Below, one piece after another: positions 46,829 to 58,865 of a DNA stretch of 64,000 nt; within the stretch, counting starts at the first letter, position 1; each line of letters begins with the position of its first letter. A model generated the notes under the pieces. That model was not told where the DNA came from. It ran no database searches and saw only the letters and a program-made list of their open reading frames with translations. Origin of the DNA: Gautieria morchelliformis (Eukaryota; Basidiomycota; Agaricomycetes; Gomphales; Gomphaceae); NCBI GenBank assembly GCA_015179125.1, contig WHVA01000146.1, forward strand, positions 1-64,000. The letters run 5' to 3'. Position numbers and translations under genes: made by a program.

Positions 46829-48103
46829 TGTCATGACGCGTTTATTTCCCATACTCAGAAGCTCAGTTTTCCTATTTTCTCACCCCACCTTTGTGTTCGT
46901 TCCAATCACCATTATCATGTTCGGCAACCAACTCTCGCTGTTCGCGCCAACTACCATAGCCGCGCTGTCAAACGCACGATCGACGTCTTGGGACTGACTC
47001 GGCAGTCATCACTGGGCCTACCACCTCCTCTGCTCGACCCTCTTCCGATGGTGTTCTAATAGTTGGGTTGTCATGACCTGTGTATCTCCTGCACCTTGGT
47101 ATCACCATTTTCCCTTTCACTACTCCTCCTCAGTGTTCGCTCGGCTTCGCCCTCCACCTCGACCTCTCCTCCCCTATGTCACTTCTGTTCGCCCTTCCTT
47201 GCATTTCGCCGAACGGCTATTCGCCGCTCGCATCATTCGCCAGCAGGCACACCATCAAAAATGATCGATACCATTCACCCGGCACGATGGTTCATCATTA
47301 ACCCCATGGTCTTCTTAAATCCAACCCCATTGGGCGTTCGTATGGTCAAAGTATGTTCGCAGGACATCCCTTCCATAGGTCGTGCGGAATCAACCCAGTA
47401 GACCAAGAGTCCGTGCAGGGTAGCATGTATGCGGGTCCCAAGACATGGTTTTGTCCATAAGTGCCTTCGCCACCTTTACTCTCCATCGTTTCATGTTCTC
47501 CCTCTTCTCACATTCTATTGTATGTTTATTTCATCTATGTTGTATCATGGCTGCGCACCTCTATCCAACCCTGACTTGTGATGGCCTCTTTCCTATTCGC
47601 TGATACCTTACGAGCATTCGATATAAGTAGTTTACATTCGCATGTATATTCCCCAGTTCAATTATCATACGTCGTTCATCTTGTGCAGCTTTGACCTCAC
47701 CATGGTCATCATCTTAAGCCTTCTCTTGGAGATTCCCATCTTTGACTAGCAAAGGACTTAGGCATCACTGGTGAGTTCTCATACTTCATCTTCATTACCT
47801 TAGCCTTCGAACCATTTACTGTGCTGTTGGCGAAGGGCCCCGAAGGAGCACCTTCACCAGCGAAGGGATTGTCGAGACTTAGACAGCCCTTCCGTGAGAC
47901 CTTGCACATTACATCGTCAAGAGTCACGGGCTATTTCGCTACGACTGTAGATAGGGTGAGCCCCGTTTAGGCAAACCCTCTTACCTTGTGAACATTCATT
48001 GGTTCACCTATTCGCCGAACGGCATACTTATTCGCACAAGTTATTCGGGCATTCGCTGTGTTCACTAATACACGATATTAACACCTGAAAACCAATCTTG
48101 ACA
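46829..48103 (+). repeat. E1 5' LTR
   Basis: Spans TGTCATGACGCG to CCAATCTTGACA. It matches 53167-54441 along its whole length with equal size. The sequence immediately after (GTATAATTGAAC) occupies the primer-binding position. I cannot match it to a tRNA by eye. Confidence 0.92.
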
Positions 48104-48150
48104 GTATAATTGAACTAACAGCTACAGTCAAAAGCATTACCCTATTTTCC

Positions 48151-50430
48151 TTGTCATCTACACAACAAGAAAATCCTGTTGTCCATAGAACCCGCTCGAC
48201 AGGTCCAGTTCCCACTCCAGCACCACTCCAGAGGTGAGCAGCTTCTGCCTCGTTCCCTTCGCAAAACCCCAGAGGACATCATCCCTTTTTCTCGTCTCAT
48301 CGCCATGTCTGCATCTCGGCCTACACCATACCAACCGGTCCCCGAACACGCATCACCGCCTCTTTTCAATGTTCAACGGCAGCTGACTCCAGGCGAACAG
48401 CATTTCTCCCCTCAGCTACCACTTTCAGCCAGCACCCCCATATCTAGTCATAGGCCTGGTGCCGATTCTTTACGCCGCTTATTCGCCCCTAATTCGCCCA
48501 GTGGTCGCCCACAAAACCCTAGCACATTTCAAGAACCTTATCCTTCTAGGCTCCCTCGGATTGCCGGTGCTTCAGGACTCAGATTACAATCGGCCTTCAC
48601 ACGACCCCACTTGCCACCTGCTTCGCCTAGTCACACTCCAAACCCTTTTCTCGACGTGCACTACGCCCAGCGTCCTCTTAACCCCCAGCCTACATCTCCT
48701 CTCAATTCTAGGCATACCACCCCTGTACACGCAGAAACCCGGGCTCGCACACCCGCTTCGCACAATTCTTCATCTCATTCGCATCACTCACATGTTTCTT
48801 CGCACTCTTCGCAGGCTCTTCGCAGTCTTCACCATTCGGTACATAGTGACCATACTCGAGTCAGCTCTCAAACTACTTCCCCTCGCGAGGCACCTTTGGT
48901 GGACCAGGGACATCACGCTGACCCTGCGCCTGAGCAAAATCTTGGCTATCCCATTACTGGCGTGCCCAATTATGACCCGAATGCTTGGCCTTTCAGCAGT
49001 GCCCCACCTCTATTCGCAGGACAACCTCACCCGTTTGTGGGACAACCTCCCCTGTACCAACCTCCAGCCCAGATTCCTGCCCCACCTGGCGGGCCTGTGC
49101 CCCTTCCATTCGCGGGACAACCTCTCCCCTTCGCGGGACAACCTCCCCCGCAACAGCCTCCGGCCAGATTCCTGCCCCACCTGGTGGGCCTGCACCTCTT
49201 CCATTCGCGGGACAACCTCTCCCCTTCGCGGGACAACCTCCCCCGCAACAGCCCCCGGCCCAGATTCCTGCCCCACCTGGTGGGCCTGCGCCTTTTCCAT
49301 TCGTGGGACGACCTCCCCCGCAGCAACCTCCGGCAGAGATTCCTGCCCCACCTGGCAGGCCTGCACTGCCTCCTCCACCACCTCTCGGGCCACCATTTCC
49401 CCATTTCGGAGTGCCTCCGATCGGGCCACCCGGGCCCCCCGGACCACCTGGCCTACCTCCGCCCTTTGGTGGAGGGCCTTGGCTGCAACCAGGGTTCCCA
49501 TGGAATCCTTATTATCCCTTTCCTTTCGCCTACCCTCAGGCTGCCCCTGATGGTGACTCCAACGCTGCGAAACCTGACAAATTCACAGGGAAGGAACCCC
49601 GCCTTCTCCGAACATTCATTGCTAGTTGTATTATGGTCTTTGACAACAAGCCCTGAAAGTTTCACCAGGAGCAACAGCGGGTCTCCTACGCAGCATCCTA
49701 CCTCAGCGACATTGCCTTGATTTGGTGGCAGCCTTTTCTCATTCAGTTCCCAGAACCTCCCATTCAGAGCAACTGGCTGATCTTTGTTGACGAACTTAAT
49801 CGTCTTTTCGGTCAGGCCGACATCATCCAGGTATCCGAGCGAGCTATTCGCAGGCTCAAGATGCTCGACACCCATCATGTCAATCGCCACATGACCACAT
49901 TCGCTGAGTTGTCCTCTTACGTCGAGTGGAACGATGCCGCCCTTTATGACACTTTCTACAACAGCCTCACTGAGCGCATCAAAGACCACATGCTCTCCTA
50001 CGAATGTCCCGAAAGCCTCGACGATCTCAAACGTCAGGCTCTTCGCATTGACAATCGCTACTGGGAAGGCCAAGGCGAAAAGCAGATTACAACCTCTATT
50101 CGTCCCCCTTCCTCTTCCGAACCGTCTTCTACACCACGTGCTAACGCTGGACCCAGACCCTCTGCCGCAGCCAAGCCCGACGAACAGAAAGGTCTTTCCG
50201 GCATCCTCGATGCTACCGGACGTCTGACTGAAGCCGAGAAAGAGCGACGAAAAACCAAAGGCCTTTGCCCTTATTGCGGCGAACCCCCCGCACATCACGC
50301 AAAGGGGTGCCGCTTTCAAGAGTCTGCCTCAACCACTGGCAGAGCTATCTTCACTCTCGAAGGCGACCCTCAGGTTGCGATTCTTGAAGAGGTTTCCGAA
50401 GATAGCGAAAGCTTTCCCGTGGAAGATTAA
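48151..50430 (+). pseudogene. E1 gag (proline-rich, degenerate)
   Basis: Gag forms the particle that packages element RNA. The N-terminal half is Pro/Gln/His-rich with 32-residue repeats (IPAPPGGPAPLPFAGQPL type, 96-bp DNA units from 49071). The C-terminal half holds the retrotransposon gag domain (KFTGKEPRLLRTFIASCI, WWQPFLIQFPEPP, LSSYVEWNDAALYDTFYNSL) and a zinc-knuckle-like CPYCGEPPAHHAKGC near 50266. It stops at 50430. Compared with the E2 copy, the ATG is TTG at 48151. A CGA codon has become TGA soon after, a 1-nt loss in the repeat shifts frame near 49162, and a TGA interrupts at about 49654. It cannot make the full protein. Confidence 0.85.
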
Positions 50431-50735
50431 GCTCGCGATCCCTCTGTGGTGTTAAAAATGGATCGTTTTACTCCTTCGAACAACGACGTTACCCACTCTG
50501 TACGAATCCCTGTACCCGTTCGCCTCGAATATCCTGTCCCCTTTATCTCTCCCCATCCATGTACACCTTCTCAGTCTCCGATTCCTCCCCCTCTCATCCT
50601 AGTTCTCAAAAATTCACCGCCCCAATTCTCGAACAATGTCTCCTTCTCCTTGTTAGCACACTGGCCACTACTCGTCTCGTTCGCCGAACACGTAGATCTT
50701 CGTCTCATTCAGTAAACCCCACTTCAATAGATATT

Positions 50736-51265
50736 TCCACCAGGTGTCGTTTCTTTCTTCGCCCTTTCCTATCCCAAATCTTCCTGTTTTCACACAGACG
50801 TTCGACATGGACGGCAAACTATTCGCTACCTCAGAAAAAAGCCTATCGAGTATCACTCTACCGAGTCCTCCATATCACTGCTTTATACTCGTCCCCACTA
50901 TTCTTGGGTTACGCCCCGAACACGGCGATTGGACTACTCTATTACACCTCGGCCCTTCCACCAGGTGTCGTTTCTTTCCTCGCCTTTTCCTATCCCAAAT
51001 CTTCCTGTTTTCACACAGACGTTCAACATGGACGGCAAACTATTCGCTACCTCAGCAGAAGCCTATCGAGTATCACTCTACCGAGTCCTCCATATCGCTG
51101 CTTTATACTCGTCCCCGTCATCCTTGGGTTACGCCCCGAACACGGCGATTGGACCACTCTATCCCACCTCGGTCCTTCCATCAGGTGTCTCTTCCTTTCT
51201 TTGCCCTTTCCTATCCCGAATCTCCCTGTTTTCACGCAGACATTCACTGTGGATGGCAAACTATT
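50736..51265 (+). repeat. 220-bp tandem repeats in E1, in place of pol
   Basis: About 2.4 head-to-tail copies of a 220/221-bp unit begin at CAGGTGTC (50741, 50962, 51182). The same unit occurs inverted in E2 (about 54600-55060, two copies). Just before it, 50446-50600 reads HSVRIPVPVRLEYP, resembling the stretch that precedes the protease in related elements. The pol region therefore seems to have been lost and replaced by this repeat before the copies spread. Confidence 0.8.
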
Positions 51266-51561
51266 TACTAGTCCCGAAACACCCCAGCCCATTTTACCTG
51301 TCAGGGTGACGTGTACCATAAAGAGGGGGATGAGTGCTTAGGCACTATACAAACCCTCACAACCCCTACATTGGGAGAACTTGGCGACCACTTCGCACAA
51401 ACTTCGCGAACACCACTCCCAGTTGGATTCGCTTATAGCCACTTTCGTGTACTCCCACGCGAAGTCCCCGAAGAGACCCAAGACTTAGCACACAATTTAG
51501 CACTTCAAGAGAAACAACGCTTCTATGTTCACATAAAAAATTATCACAGACTATTTCGTTA

Positions 51562-52986
51562 GCTTCCTAAGCATCGCCTGGACCCCCTCTAGTTCTAACA
51601 CCTCTCCGCTTAAATCGTTCAACTTCCGGGACACACTCCTCATCAGCTCCTCCGACCTCTCCACCAGGTCCTCCATTCTCTCCTCGCCGGCCAGCGAAGA
51701 CGTTCGGGTGCCTTCGGAGGTATCTGAGAATCAGCGAAAGATGCTCGGAAGGGGGGCACAGCAGGCTTACCAAGGACGCCCTTCGACGAGATCGAGGATG
51801 GACCTGTCGTCGACCCTTTTTCCTTCGCCTTCCCCTTACTCTTCCCCTTCAACCCTCGCTCTTTCACCTCCGGCTCTCGACCATCCTTTTCGCCCTTCGC
51901 CACGTACTCTAAAGGAGGGACAAGGACTCCACATGAGTTCGGACGGTGTAGGAGGAATGGAAAAGGAGATAACTTACCCTCTGCCGCGACACAGCCCTGG
52001 CCATCACGAATGCATCGCCCACACATCTTCCCCGCCTCGCCACTGCAGGTGTGACCATAGCGAAGGCATCGCCCACACTTTGCAGGCCGCTTCAGTACCT
52101 TGTGCTACGGAGAAGCACACAGTCAGCGGGCGAATTACTTCGACAAGACACTACGCTGCTTACCCCGTTATAAATCAGCCAGCCGAGCAAATGCGCATGC
52201 TCGGGGTAACCATGCTTCACTACCGATTGAAGAACCTTGTCCGATTCAGTAACCAGCGCATTCGCCCGACCCTTGCGACGGTGGGCAGGAGTCGGCTCGA
52301 CTGCGACAACTTCTGGCGAAGGACTCCGAGTGCGTTCCTTCCAAGCCTTCTTCGGTGTCCGGGTATTTTCGCCTTTGTCTTCGGACGACAGGAACATGGG
52401 CCGCCGCTTCGTGCGCACGGGCTGGACTGTGGCTGATTGTCCAGGTGATCCAGCGATAGGCTCAGCCGCGTGAGCGGAATCTTCGAGAGAACTTCAAGTC
52501 AGGAGGCCAGCAAATAAACAAGTGTCACATACTTTCAGACTCCCACATACTGTCCCCCTCGACTCGGGGCTCCTTCGTAGCACCCCCCACTACCTCGGGT
52601 TCCTTCAACGGACCTCGCGACGCTATCGGTTCTGGCACCGCGTTCATCCCGGCATCAAGGAATTCTGGGCTAACTAAGAAACCCACACTCCCGAACCACT
52701 CTTTCACTTCCTTCACCTCCCTCGCCAGGTCGTCCACTTCCGACGGACGTTCGAAGTCGGGATCCGCGATCGCTTCAACACGCAATGTGGTATGCAGCTC
52801 GGCCTGTGATGGGGTGGTCAGCGAAAATCCTTGATAAGGGAGCTCTCCTACCTGAAGCTCTTCAGCCTCGACAGCCCACTGCTCCACTTCTTCGCGCAAG
52901 GCTCCCCGAAGGTCAGGACGAACCTTCAGCTTGACCCGCATTCGCTCGATGAGCACAGAGAGAGAGGAGGACTCGTTAGGGGCCAT
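51562..52986 (-). pseudogene. Antisense Zn2Cys6-like gene of E1
   Basis: Minus-strand exons start at MAPNESSSLSVLIERMRVKL (52986). They continue LREEVEQWAVEAEELQ, then AELHTTLRVEAIADPDFERP with VDDLAREVKEVKEW (coiled coil, exon 52803-52533), then VRTKRRPMFLSSEDKG and TPAHRRKGRA. The cysteine cluster CGRCLRYGHTC, seven residues, CGRCIRDGQGC follows, and finally a Lys-rich stretch and a C-terminal coil ending TAG at about 51562. The spacing C-X2-C-X6-C-X7-C-X2-C-X6-C equals that of the protein at 7545-8939. Introns (for example 52804-52851 and GTAAGTTATC...CCTTTAG near 51915-51980) look normal. A stop or unplaced intron near 52100 leaves it uncertain whether the gene is intact. It lies between the repeats and the 3' LTR. 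Confidence 0.6.
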
Positions 52987-53166
52987 AAGGAATCGAATAG
53001 TGAAATGAACCCGTCGCCTCATGTCGCAACGCCTTTTAAAGCCCAGGGCTGAGCCGTGCACGGACCAAGCGGGGAGAGATCGTATCGGGAGCACTATTAC
53101 GTCCTCAGACTCGTCCCCCATCCCAGAGCACTACGTCGTTGGACTCCGAAGCTAGGAGGGGGGTAC

Positions 53167-54441
53167 TGTCATGACGCATTTATTTCCCATACTCAGAAGC
53201 TCAGTTTTCCTATTTTCTCACCCCACCTTTGTGTTCGTTCCAATCACCATTGTCATGTTCAGCAACCAACTTTCGCTGTTCACGCCAACTACCATAGCCG
53301 CGCTGTCAAACGCACGATCGACGTCTTGGGACTGACTCGGCAGTCATCACTGGGCCTACCACCTCCTCTGCTCGACCCTCTTCCGATGGTGTTCTAATAG
53401 TTGGGTTGTCATGACCTGTGTATCTCCTGCACCTTGGTATCCCCATTTTCCCTTTCGCTACTCCTCCTCAGTGTTCGCTCGGCTTCGCCCTCGACCTTGA
53501 CCTCTCCTCCCCTATGTCACTTCTGTTCGCCCTTCCTTGCATTTCGCTGAACGGCTATTCGCCGCTCGCATCATTCGCCAGCAGGCACACCATCAAAAAT
53601 GATCGATACCATTCACCCGGCACGATGATTCATCATTAACCCCATGGTCTTCTTAAATCCAACCCCATTGGGCGTTCGTATGGTCAAAGTATGTTCGCAG
53701 GACATCCCTTCCATAGGTCATGCGGAATCAACCCAGTAGACCAAGAGTCCATGCAGGGTAGCATGTATGCGGGTCCCAAGACATGGTTTTGTCCATAAGT
53801 GCCTTCGCCACCTTTACTCTCCATCGTTTCATGTTCTCCCTCTTCTCACATTCTATTGTATGTTTATTTCATCTATGTTGTATCATGGCTGCGCACCCCT
53901 ATCCAACCCTGACTTGTGACGGCCTCTTTCCTATTCGCTGATACCTTACGAGCATTCGATATAAGTAGTTTACATTCGCATGTATATTCCCCAGTTCAAT
54001 TATCATACGTCGTTCATCTTGTGCAGCTTTGACCTCGCCGTGGTCATCATCTTAAGCCTTCTCTTGGAGATTCCCATCTTTGACTAGCAAAGGACTTAGG
54101 CATCACTGGTGAGTTCTCATACTTCATCTTCATTACCTTAGCCTTCGAACCATTTCCTGTGCTGTTGGCGAAGGGCTCCGAAGGAGCACCTTCGCCAGCG
54201 AAGGCATTGTCGAGACTTAGACAGCCCTTCCATGAGACCTTGCACGTTACATCGTCAAGAGTCACGGGCTATTTCGCTATGACTGTAGATAGGGTGAGCC
54301 CCGTTTAGGCATACCCTCTTACCTTGTGAACATTCATTGGTTCACCTATTCGCCGAACGGCATACTTATTCGCACAAGTTATTTGGGCATTCGCTGTGTT
54401 CACTAATACACGATATTAATGCATGAAAACCAATCTTGACA
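53167..54441 (+). repeat. E1 3' LTR
   Basis: Preceded by the purine tract AGGAGGGGGG (53154-53163) and three bases (TAC). It ends CCAATCTTGACA at 54441, followed by the target duplication GTGAG. Confidence 0.92.
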
Positions 54442-54599
54442 GTGAGGTCATGCGAAGGACGCCGAAGGGATCGTCAAGTTCTCCGAATGAAAGGGCTGTG
54501 GGTTCTTCCAATGCCCAAGCACCATCCCCCCCTTTATTTTACACGTCGCCCCGACGGGTAAAATCTGTGGGGATGGTTCGGGACGCAGTTGGCTAACGG

Positions 54600-55060
54600 A
54601 ATGGTTCGCTATCCACGTTGAACGTCTGTTCGTAAACAGAATGGTTTGGGATAGGAGTGAGCGAAGAAAGGATCGACATCTGGTGGAAGGACTGAGGTGT
54701 AATAAAGTGGTCCAATCACCATGTTCGGGAGGTAGCCCAAGGATAGCGAGGATGAGTACTGAGCAGCCATATGGAGGACTCGGCAGAGTGATTCTCGATA
54801 GGCTTTACTGAGGGAGATAATAGTTTGCCGTCCACGTCAAACATCTGTGCGAAAACAGAAAGATTCGGGATAGGAATTGGCGAAGGAGTGACACCTGGTG
54901 GAAGGACCGAGATGTTGGAGGAGAGTCCAATCGCTGTGTTCGGGGAGTACCCTGAGGATAGCGGGGACGAGGATTTGGAATGTATGTCGAAGGTAGCTGA
55001 AGATTGTAACCTTGTTCCAAGTAGCGAAAATGTCCGTCGAAGAGAAGTCGCTGAATGAGA
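54600..55060 (-). repeat. Tandem repeats of E2, inverted relative to E1
   Basis: Two diverged copies of the 220-bp unit seen in E1, recognised by GTGACACCTGGTGGAAGGAC and the TTTGCCGTCCACGT segment. They are oriented with E2. Confidence 0.7.
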
Positions 55061-55375
55061 CTAATATCTATGTGTTCAGCGAATGAGACAAGTAGTGGCT
55101 AGTATACTAACAAAGAAAAGGAAAGGGAGACATCGTTCAGTAATCGGGGCAATGTAATTTAAGAAACTAGGAGGAGAGAGGAATTCGGAGTGGCACCAGA
55201 GTCGATGAGAGTAGGAAGGAATTAGACAGACCAAGAAGGTGTACATCAATGAGGAGAGATGAATGAGGATAGGATGGGAACTTAGTGGAAGTGAAGAGGA
55301 TTGTACAGAGAGGGTAGGATCGTTTGTTTAAAGGAATAAAGTGATCCATTGTTGACACCACAGAGGGGTCGCGAG

Positions 55376-57580
55376 CTAATCTTCTGCAGGGGAGCTTTCG
55401 CTATCTTCGGGAACCTCTTCGAGGGTCGCAACCTGCAGGTCACCTTCTAGGGTGAAGATAGCCCTGCCAGTGGTTGAGGCAGGCTCCTGAAAGCGGCACC
55501 CCCTCGCGTGATGTGTGGGGGGTTCGCCACAATAAGGGCAAAGGCCTTTGGTTTTTCGTCGCTCTTTCTTGGCTTCAGTAAGACGTCCGGTAGCATCGAG
55601 GATACCAGAAAGGTCTTTCTGTTCATCGGGCTTGGCTGCAGCAGAGGTTCTGGATCGAACATTAGCACGTGGTGTGGAAGATGGTTCGGAAGAGGAAGGG
55701 GGGTGAATGGAGGTTGTAATCTGCTTTTCGCCTTGGCGCTCCCAATAGCGATTGTCGATGCGAAGAGCCTGACGCTTAAGATCGTCAAGACTTTCGGGAC
55801 ATTCATACGAGAGCATGTGGTCTTTGATGCGCTCGGCAAGGCTGTTGTAGAAAGCATCGTAAAGGGCGGCATCGTTCCACTCAACGTAAGAGGACAACTC
55901 AGTGAATGTGGTCATGTGGCAATTGACGCGATGGGTGTCAAGCATTTTGAGCCTGCGAATAGCTCGCTCGGAAACCTGGATAATGTCAGCCTGACTGAAA
56001 AGACGATTAAGTTCGTCAATGAAGATAAGCCAGTTGCTCCGAATGGGAGGTTCTGGGATCTGAATGAGAAAGGGTTGCCACCAGATCAAGGCAATGTCGC
56101 TGAGGTAGGATGCTGCATAAGAGACTCGCTGTCGCTCCTGCTGGAACTTTTGGGGCTTGTTGTCGAAGACCATAATACAACTAGCGATGAATGTTCGGAG
56201 AAGGCAAGGTTCTTTTCCTGTGAATTTGTCAGGTTTCACAGCATCGGAATCACCATCAGGGGCAGCCTGAGGGTAGGCGAAAGGAAAGGGATAATAGGGG
56301 TTCCATGGGAACCCTGGTTGCAGCCAAGGCCCTCCACCAGGAGGCGGAGGTGGGCCAGGAGGTCCGGGGGGCCCGGGAGGCCCGATCGGAGGTGCTCTGA
56401 AATGGGGAAATGGTGGCCCAAAAGGCGGTGGAGGAGACGGTGCAGGCCCGCCAGGTGAGGCAGGAATCTGTGCCGGAGGCTGCTGCAGGGGAGGTTGTCC
56501 CGCGAAGGGGTGAGGTTGTCCCATGAATTGAAGAGGCGCAGGCCCACCAGGTGGGGCAGGAATCTGGGCTAGAGGCTGTTGCAGGGGAGGTTGTCCCGCG
56601 AAGGGGTGAAGTTATCCCACGAATGGAAAAGGTGCAGGCCCGCCAGATGGGGCAGGAATCTGGGCTGGAGGTTGGTACAGGGGAGGTTGTCCCGCAAACG
56701 GGTGAGGTTGCCCTGCGAATGGAGGTGGGGCACCCCCGAATGGCACAGCATTCAGATAATAATAGGGCATGCCACCAACAGGATATCCAAGGTTTTGTTC
56801 GGGCGCAGGGTCAGCGTGATGTCCCTGGTCCGCTAAAGGCACCTGGCGAGGGGGAGTCTGTTGAGAACCGACTCGAGTATGGTCACTATGTACCGAATGG
56901 TGAGGACTGCGAAGAGCCTGCGAATAGTGCGAAGAGGCATGTGAGTGATGCGAATGAGATGAAGAATTGTGCAAATCAGGTGTGTGAGCCCAAGATCCCG
57001 CTTGTACAGGGGTGGTGTGCCTAGAATTGAGAGGTGTAGGCTGGGGATTAGGAGGGTGCTGGGCGTAGTGCACGTCGAGAAATGGATTTGGAGTATGACT
57101 AGGCGAAGCGGGTGGCAAGTGGGATCATGTGAAGGCCGATTGTAATTGGGGTCCTGAAGTACCAACAATCCGAGGGAGCCTAGAAGGATAAGGTTCTTGA
57201 AATGTGCTAGGGTTCTGTGGGCGACCGCTGGGGGAATTAGGGGCCAATAAGCGGCGTAAAGAATCGGCACTGGGCCTGTGGCTGGATATGGGAGTACTGG
57301 CCGAAAGTGGATCCTGAGGGGAGAAGTGCTGTTCGCCTGGAGTTAGCTGTCATTGAACGTTGAAGTGAGGTGGTGATGCGTGTTCGGGGACCGGGTGGTG
57401 CGGTGTAGGCCAAGATGCAGACATGGTGACAAGGCGGGAGAAAGGGATGATGTCTTCTGTGGGGTTTTGCAAAGAGAATGAGGCGGAAGCTGTTCGCCTC
57501 TGGAGTGGTGCTAGGGTAGGAACTGGACCTGTCGAGCGAGTTCTATGGACAACAGGGTTTTCTTGTTGTGTAGATGACAT
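55376..57580 (-). pseudogene. E2 gag
   Basis: Starts at ATG 57580 (MSSTQQENPVVHRTRSTG). The last 382 residues (56524-55376) are continuously open: proline repeats, the gag core (LSSYVEWNDAALYDAFYNSL), and the knuckle CPYCGEPPTHHARGC. The N-terminal half is broken into frames between about 56530 and 57360. E2 keeps the ATG and codons that E1 has lost, and E1 keeps others that E2 lost, so the two decayed independently. The long antisense frame on the plus strand here (55508-56458) is a shadow of this codon pattern. Confidence 0.82.
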
Positions 57581-57627
57581 GGAAAATAGGGGAATGCTTT
57601 GACTGTAGTTTGTTAGTTCAATTATAC

Positions 57628-58865
57628 AGTCAAGATTGGTTTTTAGGCGTTAATATCGTGTATTAGTGAACACAGCGAATGCCCGAATAACTTGTGCGAA
57701 TAAGTATGCCGTTTGGCAAATAGGTGAACCAACAAATGTTCACAAGATAAGAGGGCTGCCCGAACGGAGCTCGCCCTATCCACAGTCGTAGCGAAATAGC
57801 CCGTGGCACTTGACGATGTAACGTGCAAGGTGTCATGGAAGGGTTGCCTAAGCGACGACAATCCCTTCGCCGACAGCACAGAAAATAGTTCGAAGGCTAA
57901 GGTAACGAAGATGAAGTATGAGAACTCACCAGTGATGCCTAAGTCCTCTTCTGGTCAAAGATAGAAATCTACAGGAGAAGGCTCAAGATGATGATCACAG
58001 CGAGGTCAAGTTTGCACAAGATGGACATATGATAATTGAACTGAGGAATATACATGCGAATGTAAACTACTTATATTGAATGCTCATAAGGTATCAGCGA
58101 ATAGGAAAGAGGCCGTTGTGAGTCAGGGATGGATAGGGGTGCGCAGTCATGATACAAAATAGATGAAATAAACATACAATAGAGTGAGGGAGGAGTGCAA
58201 ACATGAAACGACGGAGAGTAAAGGTGGCGAAGGCACTTATGTACAAAACCATGTCTTGGGACCTGCATACATGCTACCCTGCACAGACTCTTTGTCTACT
58301 GGGTTGATCCCACATGACCTACAGATGGGACGTCCCGCAAACGCATCCTGGGCATATGAACACCCAAAGGGGTTGGATCGAGAAGCTGATGGGACCAATG
58401 ACAAGCCATCATACCGGGTAGGGGACATCGATCGTGTTTGATGGCGTGCCTGCTGGCAAATGATGCGAGCAGCGAATAGTCGTTCGGCAAATGTGACGAA
58501 GGGCGAACGGAGAGGACATAGGGGAGGAGTGGTCGAAGTGAGGGGCGAAGCCAAGTGAACATGGAGGAGGAGTGGCGAAAGGGGAAACGGGGATAACTAG
58601 GTGCAGGAAATACACAAGTCGTGACAATCCGATCATAGGAACAGCATCAAAAGAGGGTTGAGCGGAGGAGGTGATAGGACCAGTGATGAACCACCAAGTC
58701 GGTCCAAAGACGTCGATCGTGCTTTGATGGCATGGCTATGGTGAATGGCGTGAACAGTGAAGATTGGTCGCCGAACACAGCAAGGGCGATCGGAGCGAAC
58801 ACGGAGGTGGAGTGGGGAATGGGAGGACAGAGCATGTGAGTACGGGAAATAAACACGTCATGACA
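57628..58865 (-). repeat. LTR shared by E2 and E3
   Basis: Minus-strand reading starts TGTCATGACGTG at 58865 and ends CAATCTTGACT at 57628 (last base changed from A). On its downstream side lies the leader and gag of E2. On its upstream side is CTAGGAGGGGGGTAC, the same purine tract that precedes a 3' LTR in E1, and then an antisense gene. A single LTR thus serves as the 5' LTR of one copy and the 3' LTR of another. Confidence 0.85.

Larger units (their letters stand above)
46829..54441 (+). mobile_element. Element E1, LTR retrotransposon lacking pol (TSD GTGAG)
   Basis: Two 1275-bp LTRs (46829-48103 and 53167-54441) start TGTCATGACG and end TCTTGACA. Identical 5-bp duplications GTGAG flank the whole at 46824-46828 and 54442-54446. 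By eye the LTRs differ at about 25-30 positions (near 2%), mostly transitions, so it is not brand new. Inside, in order, are a damaged gag on the element strand, a 220-bp tandem repeat zone where pol would be, an antisense gene, and a polypurine tract (about 53154-53163). Without protease, reverse transcriptase or integrase it must have been mobilised by enzymes of a relative. It sits inside E2, a copy of its own family, in opposite orientation. Confidence 0.93.
54447..58865 (-). mobile_element. Element E2 (right part), same family, opposite orientation
   Basis: Reading on the minus strand from 58865: a 1238-bp LTR (58865-57628), a leader, gag (57580-55376), then the inverted counterpart of E1's tandem repeats down to 54447. 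Here E1's target duplication interrupts it, and it resumes at 46823-46160. Continuity is shown because the joined flanks align with E1's own internal sequence. Its end at the left is missing. Its LTR is shared with E3 to the right. Confidence 0.85.

Noticed and set aside
49453-50319. 288-codon open frame antisense to E1 gag
   Set aside because: It mirrors the gag coding frame. The E2 gag has the same kind of antisense opening (55508-56458), which is explained by codon composition. No domain or start context supports it.
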